DNA of 64,000 nt. Source: Strongylocentrotus purpuratus (taxonomy: Eukaryota; Echinodermata; Echinoidea; Camarodonta; Strongylocentrotidae). Where the stretch lies: NCBI RefSeq assembly GCF_000002235.5, contig NW_022145613.1, positions 3,873,947 to 3,937,946 of the forward strand, read 5' to 3'. Below, one piece after another: positions 12,750 through 25,289 of this stretch (position 1 is the first letter of the stretch; each line of letters starts with the position of its first letter). The translations under genes were made by a program, and so were the position numbers. The notes below the pieces were generated by a model. That model had not been told where the DNA came from. It did no database searches and saw nothing but the letters and a program-made list of their open reading frames with translations.

Positions 12750-13250
12750 CTGTTTTCACACTGTCAATATTTTGCTTAACCCCGTACTATAGGTGGGGTT
12801 AAGGGGGGGTCTTAGCCCCACCTATAGTACGGGGTTAAGCCTATTCCACTTTCTGTTCAGACTGGTTTTTACCAAAGTGGGCTAAAGTTGGCTAACCCCA
12901 CCTATAGTACGGGGTTAACTAACCCTGCAAAATAGCAGGGCTAACTCCGCAATTGTGGTGCTAACTCCTGCTAACCCAGCAATTGTGGTGCTAAGCAAAT
13001 GAATGAGAACAGAAACGAAAAATAGTCCGGTACTACGCAATGGAGCGTATTACAGCTGGCCAGATGCGAAGTATGTCCAATCATAACATTAACGATATCC
13101 GGGGTTAACGAAATGCAGTGAGAACAGCGGGGATTTTCTTATTCCGGAATAGGCGCTAGTACGGGACTAAAAACAGCGGGTGTGAAAAGCCAAAAAAATA
13201 GTCCGGGGTTAAGCAAAGTACGGGGTTAAGCAAAACCAGTGTGAAAAGAG
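12750..13250. mobile_element. 501-bp MITE with CTNTTTTCACACTG termini and TA flanks
   Basis: The left end CTGTTTTCACACTG and the right end CAGTGTGAAAAGAG are inverted copies with one mismatch, flanked on both sides by TA. Inside, CTTAACCCCGTACTATAGG at 12776 recurs inverted at about 12817-12839 and again at 12896-12918, and related GGGGTTAAGCAAA words lie near the right end. It has no coding capacity. The TA duplication would fit Tc1/mariner-type or related elements. Confidence 0.75.
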
Positions 13251-14519
13251 TATAACTGCTGCAGTCAGAACAGACAAGATATGATCCCTAGACTTCCAAG
13301 TAAAGGCATAAACTAATATAATAATAATAACTTGAAAATATAGCACAAGGGCAGGAAGTCCCAACGGCATCCGATTAAGGTCTGTCTACCGTCTGTGCAT
13401 GAGCCTTTATAAAGATCTTACTTACAAGTCAGCTATCTTGCATCAAAGAAACAGAGTAAAAGAATAAGATCCATATAAATCCAAAGATAAAAATCCAAAG
13501 ATGATTGCATGAAAGTCACTATTTCTCAAGTGTCAAACAAGTTTGTCCGGCAAGAGCATTCAAGAACTGTATACAGCTCTTTTTCTGGTCGTGTAGCTTT
13601 CATTGATGCCTAACAAATACCCAAACAGCTCAACTTCCCCTACGCTACACCTGGAGTCTCTTTCTTATATCTTTTCTTTCATCCGCTCCTCTCTCTCTCT
13701 TTCCTTCCTCCCCTCTCTATTCCAGCCGAAGAGGCATTATCATAATCATCTTAACAATACAAAATCTTGCAAAATCTCTCTATTTTTGTTCTCTGTATAT
13801 AAGCCTGAGATTTGGTGAGCTGGCTATGGATTTACAACAGTGGCATTTAAAAGCAAGAATAGAATAATCTCCTTCCCGAAGCTATAACTTAAACGAAAAG
13901 AAACAAATCGGATAAACTTTTGGATAGACCAGCAACTTAACACAAGTCATGCTTGAATTTGGCAAAAAGCCGATTTTCTTTTTCAAGATTGAATTACCTT
14001 GCCAACAATAAAGCTTTGTGTGATGTTGTAGCATGATAGTTTTGAAAGTTGCTATTTCATATTTAATATACAAACAATGTTTTTCTCCATGCCCAGAGGT
14101 TCATCCACACTCCCCACAAAAGCAAAAAGCATTGTTACTGTTTGCATAAAGCAATGAAGATTTTCTTTTTCTTCTTCTTCGAAATACTGAGTTCTGAACC
14201 CCTTGGTGGGATTTACTTAAATCAATTTTTAAAAAGAAAATTGATGAATCAGTTATTAATTCCATTCCAAGATTACATCTGGGGACTGACTTCAAACATG
14301 CATAGCCAATTGACAGGACTAGGTTTGGAACCAGAGTCTATCTAATTCCCTACCAATTTAAACAGACAGTGAGTGACTGCTACACACACTTACATCTCCC
14401 TATAAAAAGACTTCTTTTTACTATGTTTTCCTCTAATTTTCTTCTCTTTTGTCAAAAATAAAGAAAACATAAAGACACTACTTAGAAGGACATCCTGTTT
14501 ACCTTTTAGCTAGTGTCTA

Positions 14520-15037
14520 ATACCCTTTTCTAACTGCACTCTATCGGAGTCACACCGATGAAAATACCGATTGAATTTTCCTTATGTAAACAAAGGTGAA
14601 ACCGCAGTTTTCCCCCTGTCGGTTTCTAACTGCCGGTGAAATTCACTCGCTGTGGCGAACCCTTGCCGGAAGTGAAGAATTATTACGTAATCATTAAGCC
14701 CGCGCTCCATCTAGCTACCATGCAGCATGTTCAACCATAAGTCAACAAACACAGCTGGTTACGATAAAGCGCGCGTATACTGCGACCTTTGACCATTTTA
14801 ATCGCTGTTTTAATCGCCTTTTTCTCCCAAACGTTTTCTAACTGCACATTTCATCGGTGTCACACCGATAGAATGAGAATTTCTCCTGCTCTTGAGCAGG
14901 AGAATTTAATCGCCTATTTCTCCTTTTTTCATCGGCTATTTAATCGCCTTTTTCTCATCTGTTGCTTTCTAACTGCCAGTTTCATCGGATGCGTCCGGAT
15001 GCATCCGATGAAAATCAGTGCAGTTAGAAAAGGGTAT
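14520..15037. mobile_element. 518-bp MITE with 22-bp ATACCCTTTTCTAACTGCACT termini
   Basis: ATACCCTTTTCTAACTGCACT at 14520 is repeated in inverse at 15017-15037, and the element is flanked by TA on each side. Related words (TTTCTAACTGC followed by a TCATCGG-like sequence) recur inside near 14620, 14830 and 14965, suggesting that the element grew from duplications of its own end. No coding sequence is present. Confidence 0.8.
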
Positions 15038-17457
15038 TACAAGATGGTGTTTGCCTCCTACAGTATATCCTTTGAGTAAGCTTTATAAGCTTTCTTTATC
15101 ATTAATTTCTGGTCAGCTGCTCAAGATAAAAGGATGTTTTGCTTCGAGTCCACCTCTCCTAATTACATCCTCTGAATACAAGTTTCCAGTTTGGCTATTT
15201 TGAAAACATTTTGCCCAGGAAGGCTTGAATAATTACATGTTTTTTTCTAGCAGGTTTACTTACAATTTCACCTTTGACTTTTCAACTTTAAACAAACACT
15301 GTACAAGTCAAATTCATGAAGGAAATTGCTATTAATTTGACAAAATGATTAAAATGAACCAGATATCAATTGCCATACTATCCATTGAAATCATTGGTTA
15401 ACTAAAGGTAACCTTCACGCCTTTCTTTTTCTGGTAGCCTATTCCTATTTTCAATACTGGGCATCTGTGACATTTTGATAGTGCTGTACATAATTCTAAT
15501 CATAACTAGCAAAGACAATATTTCCTTTGCAAATACAGATTCATAATATAGAATATATTAAACAGAACATTTAATACACTAAGCAGCAAACTAAAAAACT
15601 GAAAAAGGAGATTTTAAAAGAGCAGTTTCAACTCACCCACATAGTGTAAAGTAAAAATCTAAAGCTTTAATAATCCTTCTCTAGGTTAGATTATTCTAGC
15701 AGTCATCAAGACGATTACTTTACAATTAAGCCCAATAATATTGTATTCTACTCATGAAGTTCCTGTTTCGTTTATCCATAACAGATCAAAGTCTTCTGAT
15801 TACAATCCAACTAAATGTTTACTTAATGCAAAGTTTGCACATAATTCCCCAAGATATTTACATATCAAATTTCAATTTTCTTAGTCATTCCAATATTATG
15901 TCAAGATAACATTAATTGCTAATGAAAAAAAAATAAAGCATTAAGAGTATTCCATAATATTGACATGGCAAGATACTTCACAGTATCTGCATGATAAGAA
16001 CATGTATGTTTAATTAATGAGTTATAATGTTTTTGGATTTGATAGCAACTTTGCTTTGTATACACTATTTATTCAGACAATAAAATATAAAACATGTCTA
16101 GGAATGCAGAAGAGGATTTGGAAGACATTTGGAGCTATGCATCCTGGATAAAATGGCAACAAAATAAACAAATATTCTACAAAGATAACTAGATAGCTCT
16201 CAAATTAAAGCAATTAATGATTGATTGTTTGCAGACAGTGTAGGTAGAATGGTGAAGCTGTACATTAAACAAAAAACTTCTGACTAGATATATCTAAAGA
16301 GCAACATGCAAGATAACATTAAAAATCTTATAGAAGCCTACATAAGCTCACGAGAAGTAGATGCAGATCTACATTAATACAACATACCTTTGTTGGGTAT
16401 TCCTATAGATGCATTCACATTACAAACATCTTTACATTAAGATGAACATGCAGTGATATCCTTCTTCTGTTATTCCTTGCCAGATGATACATTAACTTGT
16501 AATGTCCAACCAATAACGATTGAAACACTCTTCAATGTTCTGGGCAGATATTTGAACATAAGAATCCTGATTTTGGAAAAGATCTTGTTCATGTTCCAGA
16601 TGTGTACCTCTGAAAGTCTCTTTTCTATATAAAGCAGAACAATTTAGGAAATGATTTGGCAAGTAACACACTGTGAAATGTGCCTTGGCGGATAATCCTT
16701 TCTAGCATTGTCAGTCTCTCTCTATTGTCCTCCTTATCCTTCGACTATCCTTCCCAAACTACCAAAGCACAATTTTTGGCTCACCACAAGGCAAAACACG
16801 ACTGAATTTCAAAGATGGGGAAAATACCTTTGGTTAATTATATAAGGATTAATTAAATGCTTTTCTCAGATGTAACAATTCTATTGAATCCAGTGACATT
16901 TCTGTCACATCCAGTCAGGACACCATACAAATCTTTGAAGACAAATTGTGATGGATTGCAAAGAAGACTATCCAATTAAAAGATTTCCATCTGGAAGATT
17001 GGTTCTAATGACAACAATGGCCTTTAAAAGATCAAAAGAGAATGTATCACCACATGCTCTCAGCCATGTATACAACCTTTCCTTTTTTTATTCCCTTCTC
17101 TATATTTAATCTTGATAAGGGTGATTCACACCAGAGCAAATAAAATCTTGTCTTCTGTGTTTGCATATCAAGAGATAATCGCAGTGTTATGTAACCACGC
17201 TATTTAGACCAGAAAATCGTGAGCCATTGTTCAACAGGACTTTTGACGCCATTTGACCGACTTTGTGTAATAAAACCCCATCTTCCCTCATTAACTCTGA
17301 ATCATAGAACAAAGCACCACAGCATACAGGACCGTACAAAACACAAAGGTTTGATTTCTACCAGGTTCCCATCTTCTAAAAACCTAGGTAGAGAGGGTCT
17401 GCTGTAGAAAAATACCTTATAAACAAAGCAAAGTCTTAGTCCGGAAGCAAAGACATA

Positions 17458-17535
17458 ATAATAATAATAATAATACATTTATCGAGCGCAGAAACTATCA
17501 AACATTAAGTATATATTCTACTACACTACAAGAGC
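17458..17535 (-). mobile_element. 3' tail of a tRNA-derived SINE
   Basis: On the minus strand the sequence reads TCTGCGCTCGATAAATGTATT and then (ATT)n. This resembles the 3' ends of SINEs at 49090-49277 (GCGCTATATAAATAACC then ATT repeats). The head was not recognised. Confidence 0.45.
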
Positions 17536-19843
17536 TCCTGATATGCTTAGATTTACAGTTAATTGAAAAGATGTGCTTTCAGATTTAAACCAATCGCAAT
17601 CAGAACAAACACTCAATACTTGCTTTCTCTATTGGGTCAAGTTGCTTCATTTACCTGCTCAAAAATGAATTCATAGTTCCTGTAAAATGTTCTTTCTTTA
17701 GCAGCCAAAGATTAAGATGATGAGGAATATAAGTCTCAATGTTAAATATCCTCATCCACCACAAATATTGGTTTTATTAATCACAGATTTTACCCTTTAG
17801 AAAAAGCTTCATTCTCAATTTCCTTTTTGACACTTCAAGGGAATGCCCTTTAATAACAAATTCCTTTGAAACTTGGATAGAAATTAAGTTGTAATGTCAT
17901 CACAGGTAGTCAGACCCGCTAAATAAGACCACATGACTTAAGGTGCTGGAGGTAAGCAAATGCCCCCCCCCCCTGAAATCATTCCACTAACCTATGGTTC
18001 TGAATATGTCTCACTCTTCTTTTTATCACATTTTATTCTTTTAAGGAAAGAAGCAACTGCTCCTTCCTATCATTATTCTACCTTATGGCTCTAATTATGT
18101 CTCTCTCTCTCTCTCTCTCACCTCCCTTTTCTCTGTTAGCTTTTTAAGTACAGAACGTGTCTTGGCTGTGCATAATATGATAAGACTTCGACACAATTGG
18201 GTCAACAGACTCTAGACAGTCTGGATATCTTCGCTAGCTAGGGGGTTACACCTTTGTCACCCTCTGTCAAATTGAGAGACGAAACGAGGAATGACAGAGT
18301 ACACATTTGGAAATCATTTTACAGGTTCGTCATCCCGTGGTTTCAATCTGGGAGTAGAGTATGTTGGGTTCATGACCATCAGAGAGATCGTCCTGGGCAT
18401 CACCGGGGGTCTGGGGGTGGACGTGACACAACCATATATAATCAAAATGTTCTCTCAGCACATTTTGTTCACAACATTTGATGTCTTATGCCTTTTAAGT
18501 CTTCATTTACGTATCACTAGTACACATTTTATTCACCCATTTACTTTAAGCTTTATTTGAAAATCAGCTAACTTCTCAGCATAATATGGATTGACATCCC
18601 CCCATTCAAAGTGCTCAAAATGGTCTAGCAATGCTCGTACCTATCAATTAATAGAAAACATTTCAAACAGAAGTGAAAGTTAAAAGCTAAGAGGAAATTA
18701 AAAATTAGAAAACATTTCTGTGCGTTCTCTTAAAGTTTTTGACAGGGAAATGTTGAAACTTAGGTTTGATATATTGTATTGCATTGTAGAGAAGTTATAT
18801 ATAAAGTGCAGTGGGACAGGGGTTTAAAACTTCCCCCTCACCGACATTGAGCTGGTTTAGGAAAGGTGGATAGGGTAAAGGAGGGGGTGGGGTATAAGCA
18901 GGCTGTTCCAAGTGCCATCAGTGTTTTATGTGTCATCTTCCCTGACGTGAGGGATATACTAAAAAAAGATCAACCCCTGAAAACAAAAACAATTATAATT
19001 ATCATAAAAGTAAATCGCCATACATAGACACAAAACTATTTTAAATGAGGCCTGTGGTCGATCTATTCCTGGTATGAATACTGCCATTCATACTACCCTG
19101 GTTTCCTTGTTCTATATTCTAATCATTTATCCCTTTCTGTGAAGGGGACAAATCTTGACCGTCAAAAAGCAAAGGCCGGTCAGGATCTGGTCAGAGTCAG
19201 AAGGATGCTAGATAAATTCAATATCAAAATATAAGATTGAGCGTTCTCTTTGTTCTCAGCAGACGAAAGGATGCAGTGATTGAAATCAGCACAGTTTGCA
19301 TTTTCGGGGGTATGAACACCATCTAAAAAGGATGTCCCAAAAGGGCAACAAGCACTACTGATGTTTCTAATTCTGAAGAAAAAGGGCATTTATAATTAAT
19401 TTGCCAAAATGGATTTTTAATACTAATCTTTATCATATTGGCATGCACTATCCGTCTATCCAATATATTACCCATGCCTCTTCTCTGTCTCTCTGTTATG
19501 TCTCTATCTTTAATACCGTAAATGCTATATATTACTGATAAATTTCCAATTTCATAATATGACCCCACTAAACACTGAATTAATCAAGTATATAAAAGCA
19601 TTTCATTTGAGTTAAAACCCTTTTAATCCCTTTATGCTTTTCCTCCCATCATCTCCCTATTCAACCATGGGCCACTACTAGCTCATCATATCAAACCAGT
19701 AATTATCGCAGAGCTGTTAGATGATGTCATGGGCAATGGATAACAATGCTCTTCAATTTCAAAATATGACCTCACTAAACACTGAATCACCCTTAGAGCA
19801 GGACGGTGATTGAGTTTCCATTGTCTGGCTATCGTCACACTAA

Positions 19844-20215
19844 GGGCGCGTTCATGCTTGATTTTGACGGCCAGAATCAGGCATCTGTTACGCGTTTAGT
19901 TTAAAACACGATTGCGTTCATGCTCACTTTTGTAGAATCACCGAAAAACGGCGATCACGATCGCCGATCGTAAACTCACAAAAAGATGCGTTTACAATTT
20001 GTAAACGCGTTTAAATGGGGTCAACGCACTGACCTCTAGTGGGTCTACGTAGCATGCGCACACAGGTTTGCGAATCCAGCTGAAGGCCACCCAAGGAGAA
20101 TTGCCTGGAGAAGTGAGCATGAACAGTGCACCGTGGAACTGCGATTACGATGAGCGTTTACGATGAGCGTTAGAAATCGCTCATTCTGCCTTCAAAATCA
20201 AGCATGAACGCGCCC
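19844..20215. mobile_element. 372-bp PIF/Harbinger-like MITE with TAA target duplication
   Basis: GGGCGCGTTCATGCTTGATT at the left and its inverse ending CATGAACGCGCCC at the right are flanked on both sides by TAA (19841-19843 and 20216-20218). Perfect long TIRs with a 3-bp TAA duplication are typical of PIF/Harbinger MITEs. The interior repeats CGTTCATGCTCACTTTTG-like words and carries GTAAACG motifs; it encodes nothing. Confidence 0.85.
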
Positions 20216-20228
20216 TAACAAGACTCGT

Positions 20229-20361
20229 GGTCCAGTCTGATATTCTCCCTAATGAGATAATTATATCGTCTGCTGAGGGCCAGAAGGGTGTTAGCTCTAT
20301 GGAAGAGGATGTGGGCTAACACCCTTCTGGCTCTCAGCAGGCGGAATATGATGTCTGGACC
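20229..20361. repeat. Long stem-loop with 26-bp near-perfect inner stem
   Basis: The arms 20270-20295 and 20315-20340 (CTGCTGAGGGCCAGAAGGGT and its inverse) pair over 26 bases with one G-U or A-C mismatch, around a 19-base loop. A second, outer pairing joins GGTCCAG at 20229 to CTGGACC at 20355 and the adjacent ATATTC/GAATAT. It starts only 13 bases after the Harbinger-like MITE. It may be a MITE remnant or a hairpin-RNA precursor; the sequence alone cannot decide. Confidence 0.8.
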
Positions 20362-22467
20362 TGTAATTGCCATTCAAGGCAGAATCAATAATTTATATCC
20401 CAAGTGAAGACACGGAATAACATATGTAGAGAGAATAGTGTTTTGTGTGCACTTAATGTTCAGCTATGAAACTGTTCTAACATTTTGTTTGAATTAACCA
20501 AATACATTTTGTTCACGATAGAATTTTGATTGCTAGTCATGATGTCCCATGGACAAAGTGAAGGCCTAATCAAATGAAAACTGGAATGATCTATAACAAG
20601 GTGGCATATCAATGAGGACTGAAAAATCCATTTTCCTTCATGGAGAAATCTGGAATAGCTCCCCCTATTGTCAGAAATCAGACAGGGTATCCACATAGAC
20701 TTGTACAAGAAGCTAGTCTTCTCTACTGAATTCGATCTACAGATCTTTCTCTGCAAGAATTGGATTCAGTGAGATCAGATTACCTGGACTTTTGGGTATT
20801 CTACTGAGCAGAACTAAATATAACTGACATTTTATGGGCTTTCTAAGTAGAGATTACTGCTAGAAAGGTAAGGATGAGACATCTAGATCATCTCTGTGTT
20901 CTAGTTTCAGAAAGGCTTCATGAAGCAGTAAACCACAGATCAGGTTTCAACTCATTGTGCTGATTTCTACTTTAATCTTTATCCTTCTCTCTTTTTATTT
21001 CTCTTTCATTCTTTCCTTTTCACTTCTTTATCTATCCTTATTTTAGTGAGCTTAAAAGGAGACAGGTAAATTCCTACATTTTCTGCTTCAATTCTGACGG
21101 AATAAGTTATGAAATTTCACGAATTTCTTTTGACTACTTTTTCTACAATATCCAATGTCATTAAAATTCCACCAACAGGGAGCTGAAACAATTCACAGCT
21201 CTCTACAGTTTGTATCTATTTGAAATAGCTTCTTAAATTCTTTTTCTGCCTGTTAATCAGCCTATACTAACCCCTTATCTAAAATCCTCACCCTACCCAT
21301 CAGGCACTTTCCATTTTCGTACCCTTCATATTATTTATTTCCTACATGTATCTTCTCTTATTTGTACAAATATTCTGTATCATAGATATTTTCCATCTCT
21401 CCTTTCCACGTCCCCTTTCACACCCCTTCTGAGTACTTGTCCATATATTGCACAATATAGCCAAAAGTGTTGACAGTTTGGAGGGGAGGGCGGGGGATTA
21501 GGGGTATGGGTAGGATAAAGGTCTCGACCCCTCAGTTCCATCTTTTTAAGTAGATGCACATGAAGGCAATGTGCCACTTGTGCCCCTCTGGCTACGCCTA
21601 TATGAACAACCCCCAATCCACTAAACGTATTTCCAAATGTCTCCATGTCACCCCTTGGCACATTGAGAGAGGTGCAGCTACGCTTCATATCACTGCTAAG
21701 TCTGGTACCTGACCTAAATAAATTCTTTCCTTCTCTCTTTCCTCCGTCATTCTCCATTTCATAAACTCTGAAGTTATTGGAGCATCACCTTGCCTCCTCA
21801 ATGGAGAGCTAACCAAATTCCACTTGACATTCTCATGTAGTTCAATTTTCTTCGGAGGCATTTTAGAGGGTAGAGCATCACATTATTTTTAATGTCAAGG
21901 AGTCAGCAGACTGTTCCCATGTGGCTCAAGTCATTCATAATATATCCAATATTGAAAAGCTCATATGCATGGGCATGTACTTGTTTGACTACATACCAGA
22001 ATACCATACAGCTTTGTAACTAGCTTGCGAAACAAAACGGTAAATCTAACCTGCAACCGAACCCTAATAATGTTCATTTTTATAAAACAGCTATATTCTC
22101 AGAGGATAGCTGCATGTATCTAATCATACACAGCAACATTAGTTTCATTTCCTATTGATAAACATATCACAGTAAAACTAGTCTTAAAATTGTCGGTATT
22201 GAACCAGAAGGTGTTAACATATATATTTTAAAACAAGAGTTAATTAAGTTTTGGCCTTCAAAAGACAAAGTAATGTTTTAACAAAGGAGGGAGATAGAGC
22301 AATTTAAAAAAGGGCTCTTTTTATGTATTTCTTCAGCTATTAAAGCAATACTTTGTCCTGCATGGCAACCAAGTAGGCTCATCCTTATAACACCAAGGGT
22401 ACCTACAATCAATTTTATGGTATGGATTAATATGAAGATAGAGATTAGGATTAAGAATACATCTTAC

Positions 22468-22602
22468 CTCATCAAGGCACTGGTCGTATGTACCTCTCTG
22501 GTTCTCATTCTCCAAGACGAGGGCCGAGTTCTCCGATTCCAGCTGACGAAGTCTCTCCAGAAGAACAGACTTCTCTCTCACAACCTCCTCCTTACTTACG
22601 AC
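22468..22602 (-). CDS. NCKAP5: Coding exon of the NCKAP5 orthologue, most conserved coiled-coil block
   Basis: On the minus strand a TTGATTTCAG acceptor opens 135 bases in phase 0, ending GATGAG before GTAAGA. The encoded 45 residues run from VVSKEEVVREKSVLLERL through LESENSALVLENENQR to TYDQCLDE. This is almost the signature I recall from human NCKAP5 and NCKAP5L (LEAENSALALENENQREQYERCLDE), and it is the strongest single piece of evidence for the gene's identity. The coiled-coil block continues directly into the exon at 4340. A donor-like GTAAGT lies three bases inside the exon's 5' end. Confidence 0.93.
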
Positions 22603-23064
22603 CTGAAATCAATGAGAGAAGTCATTATTTTTATAAGACAATTGAAATGCTAGAGCGCCATAATGGCAGTGCCCTAAAGCCGGGGGTAGTAATTGTGGAA
22701 CACCAGAAGTGTCAAACCTGACAGACATGAGCTCTATACAAGAACACAATATCACTTTTATTAACATTATTATTTCATTACGCAAAATATTAGATTTCTA
22801 ATAAATGAGAAAGAAGTACAGAAAACTGTTATGACAGCTCTCTCTCTTTCTTTCTGTCTCTCTGTCTCTCTCTGTCTCTCTCTCTCTCTCATTCATACAC
22901 TATCTCTTTTTTCGCTCTCTCTTTTTACCCCTCTTTCTTTGCATATCTCTCTCTCTCTCTCTCTTCCTTTACTCCATACTTCCTCCCTTTCTCTCTCATT
23001 CAACAGTTAGCAAATCAACAGTACTAGCAACTACAAAAATCATATGATGCAGCAAACAATTTAC
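22603..23064 (-). other. Intron with decayed SINE and CT microsatellite
   Basis: From about 22650 to 22790 the plus strand reads GCGCCATAATGGCAGTGCCC, CTCTATACAAGAACACAATA and AT-rich ATT units, resembling the body and tail of the SINE at 49090. CT-rich runs occupy 22839-22964. If the candidate exon at 23065 is not real, this is part of one intron reaching to 30548. Confidence 0.5.
22839..22964. repeat. CT-rich microsatellite
   Basis: Long interrupted CT and CTGT runs lying within the intron, 240 bases upstream of the conserved exon's acceptor in transcription direction. Confidence 0.85.
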
Positions 23065-23151
23065 CATATCATTGATATTCTTTGTGTTATATCCTTTATA
23101 GCTATCACGGTTGATTCCTCTCTCCGTCTCATCCACCGAGAGGGCTGAAAC
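23065..23151 (-). CDS. Possible small cassette exon of the NCKAP5 orthologue, 29 codons
   Basis: The minus strand has a TGCTGTGTGCAG acceptor, 87 bases open in phase 0 and an ATG/GTAAAT donor. The peptide would read VSALSVDETERGINRDSYKG, then YNTKNINDM. It lies in the right order between the exons at 30549 and 22602 and would keep the frame when included or skipped. I see no convincing similarity to vertebrate NCKAP5 beyond a short acidic SVDE, so this may be a chance open stretch in the intron. Confidence 0.3.
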
Positions 23152-25035
23152 CTGCACACAGCAGCCTGGCAGAACGAACAAGGTCTCCCGCCTTATCATG
23201 GTAAGATCCGTTCATACAACTCCAGCAAGATCTAAGAATCCATCAACTTTATATACCCCAATCCTCTAAATGTAATTCCTATCTGGAGAAAAGTTCCACA
23301 CTGACCTGGGTTTTTATATATCTAACCCTACAATCACCCACTCACAAACTATATACAAAAATAAATTGAAGCAGAAGTAAGGGTCTCTTCCTCTGTGACA
23401 GTTACGACTGCCATCAGCGTCACGCAAAGTTTGCTAATTCCTGCAACATGTTTCCAAACGTGGTTATCTGGGTAGATTATCACACGCTTTGGGCTCTCTG
23501 GAAGCCTGATGAATCTAGCTGCCATCAAAGCTCGAGCTTCCTTCCTGGCCAGTTGAAGCTGTTCAGTGTCTCAAGCCGTCGTCCTAACTGCCAGGACGAC
23601 GAGATGGACGGGTGGATGCATGTATCATCAGCCCATTCCTGACTAAACTGACATTTTTACGACATCCATGGAGTCATGAGCATTATCTACATGTGTTGAC
23701 TAGCTATGGACGATTAGTCAGCGCTACTTTTAAACCAGATCTTTTTTTGTTGGTGTTCATATCAAAACAAATCTGGCTCAAAAATCAATTCCTTCCATTT
23801 CCTTCCGTTATAGGTGCCCAGCTGCAAGTAAAAGCACTTGTTCTTTTCCTCTGATGTACATATAGCTCAATCACAAAAAGTGTGATTTGACATTAAATCT
23901 TAAAATAATCCTTCTCTACAAAATCAGTCACACAGGAAATAGAAATAGTTCAAAAGGTGAAATAGAAATATCTCTGCCCATTACACACAATAGAGGAATA
24001 TTCAAAGAGTGTATTGTATGAAGAAACTAAATAAAAGTAAATATTTCACGATATAATACAATTTTTAGGCACTATTCTTACCTCCTCCCTCTAATGAACC
24101 AAAATAGTTTTCATATTGAAATTCTCTTATCTATGGGAAATCAGAAAGTATATACTAATCTTAATATACCTTTGTGTAATCAGAGCTTGAAAGTACCCTT
24201 CATAGGTACAACCTGAAACTAAAACTTAAGTGAAATTGTTCTGCTCACGTCCATGACACTACAATCAACCTATATGACTTGACAATATTGCTTTCAAATT
24301 TTACAAGGATTTTCCCTAAAAATTGTGATTAAACGCGACAACTAATTCCCCCAGGGTGGGGGTACTAAACACAGCCACATTCTGGTTAGGGAAACTCCTC
24401 CTTTCCCTTCTCTCATATTTTGGAGAGATGGAAAAAGGTTAATATTCACCTTTTTGATGATTTAATCAAAACCAGTGAGTCTGAAAACCTAAAAGTTACT
24501 AAAACATATAAAAGTTTTAACCTAAGATTGAACCATTTTTCATTACAAGTATTCAGCAGTGTAATGGAGACTTCCTGATACTCAATAGCCATAATTCCTG
24601 CAAGTGAGTCATTTCTAAAATGAATGTGGAGAACATAAATGCACAAAACTGTTTTTCCCCCCATTCTGTCCTTGTGATAAACTTAAATATTTCTTCACTT
24701 CAAACTTTCAAAGCCATGAGTAATTTAGATACGGAACTTGCTAATGCATCACTGGGTCTTTTCATTTAGTTTCATATATGTGTGACGAAATCATAACCTA
24801 TACTGCTGTCCAGTCATAGATATTCAAGTTTTCTCCATCCGTATCTTAATTTCACAATCTCTATTTCACAATCTCTATTTCACTTTCTCTCCCCCCCCCC
24901 CTCCCTTTTCCCCTCTAATATACCTAAGATTGAAATTACAAAGAAAAAAATGAGCCCACTACATTATGACTAATTGTCATAAAATGATTGAAACTTGATT
25001 CCGTCATTGTGATAATCGTAAGAATCTTAGATGAC

Positions 25036-25289
25036 CTGGGGGGTCTTTCATAAAGCTGTTCGTAATGAAAAGCCAAATGGGATGCTCAATCATTATTGAT
25101 TTTTATTTATTAAGTTGAACTGTGCAGATGTAGATTAACATTCTTATTATAACAAACATTTTTTGCCATAATTTTATTGAGGTTATTGGAAATATCAGAA
25201 AAAAATTTGGGCATCCTATCTGGCACTTCATAAAGTTCATTCGTAAAGTCAAGCGTAACTTTACGAAATCTTTATGAAACACCCCCCAG
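25036..25289. mobile_element. 254-bp MITE with CTGGGGGGTNTTTCATAAAG termini
   Basis: CTGGGGGGTCTTTCATAAAG at the left matches the inverse of the right end (CTTTATGAAACACCCCCCAG) with one difference, followed by further similarity (TTCGTAA). End families of this type are common in marine invertebrate genomes. No target duplication could be recognised. Confidence 0.75.

Larger units (their letters stand above)
4341..22467 (-). other. 18-kb intron of the NCKAP5 orthologue
   Basis: This intron lies between the VANQVV exon and the ENSALVLENENQ exon. It holds the 5.5-6.7 kb tandem-repeat element, transposon copy A (7448-10671), four short TIR elements or hairpins (12750-13250, 14520-15037, 19844-20215, 20229-20361) and a SINE tail near 17458. 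The stretches 4345-5520, 6710-7440, 10680-12745, 13255-14515, 15040-17450, 17540-19840 and 20365-22465 contain no gene, RNA or repeat that I can support apart from simple runs. Confidence 0.65.

Noticed and set aside
21380-21757. 125-codon minus-strand frame
   Set aside because: Contains repeat-like GGCGTAGCCAGAGGGGCACA and a proline run from a G-rich stretch; no splice context or family match.
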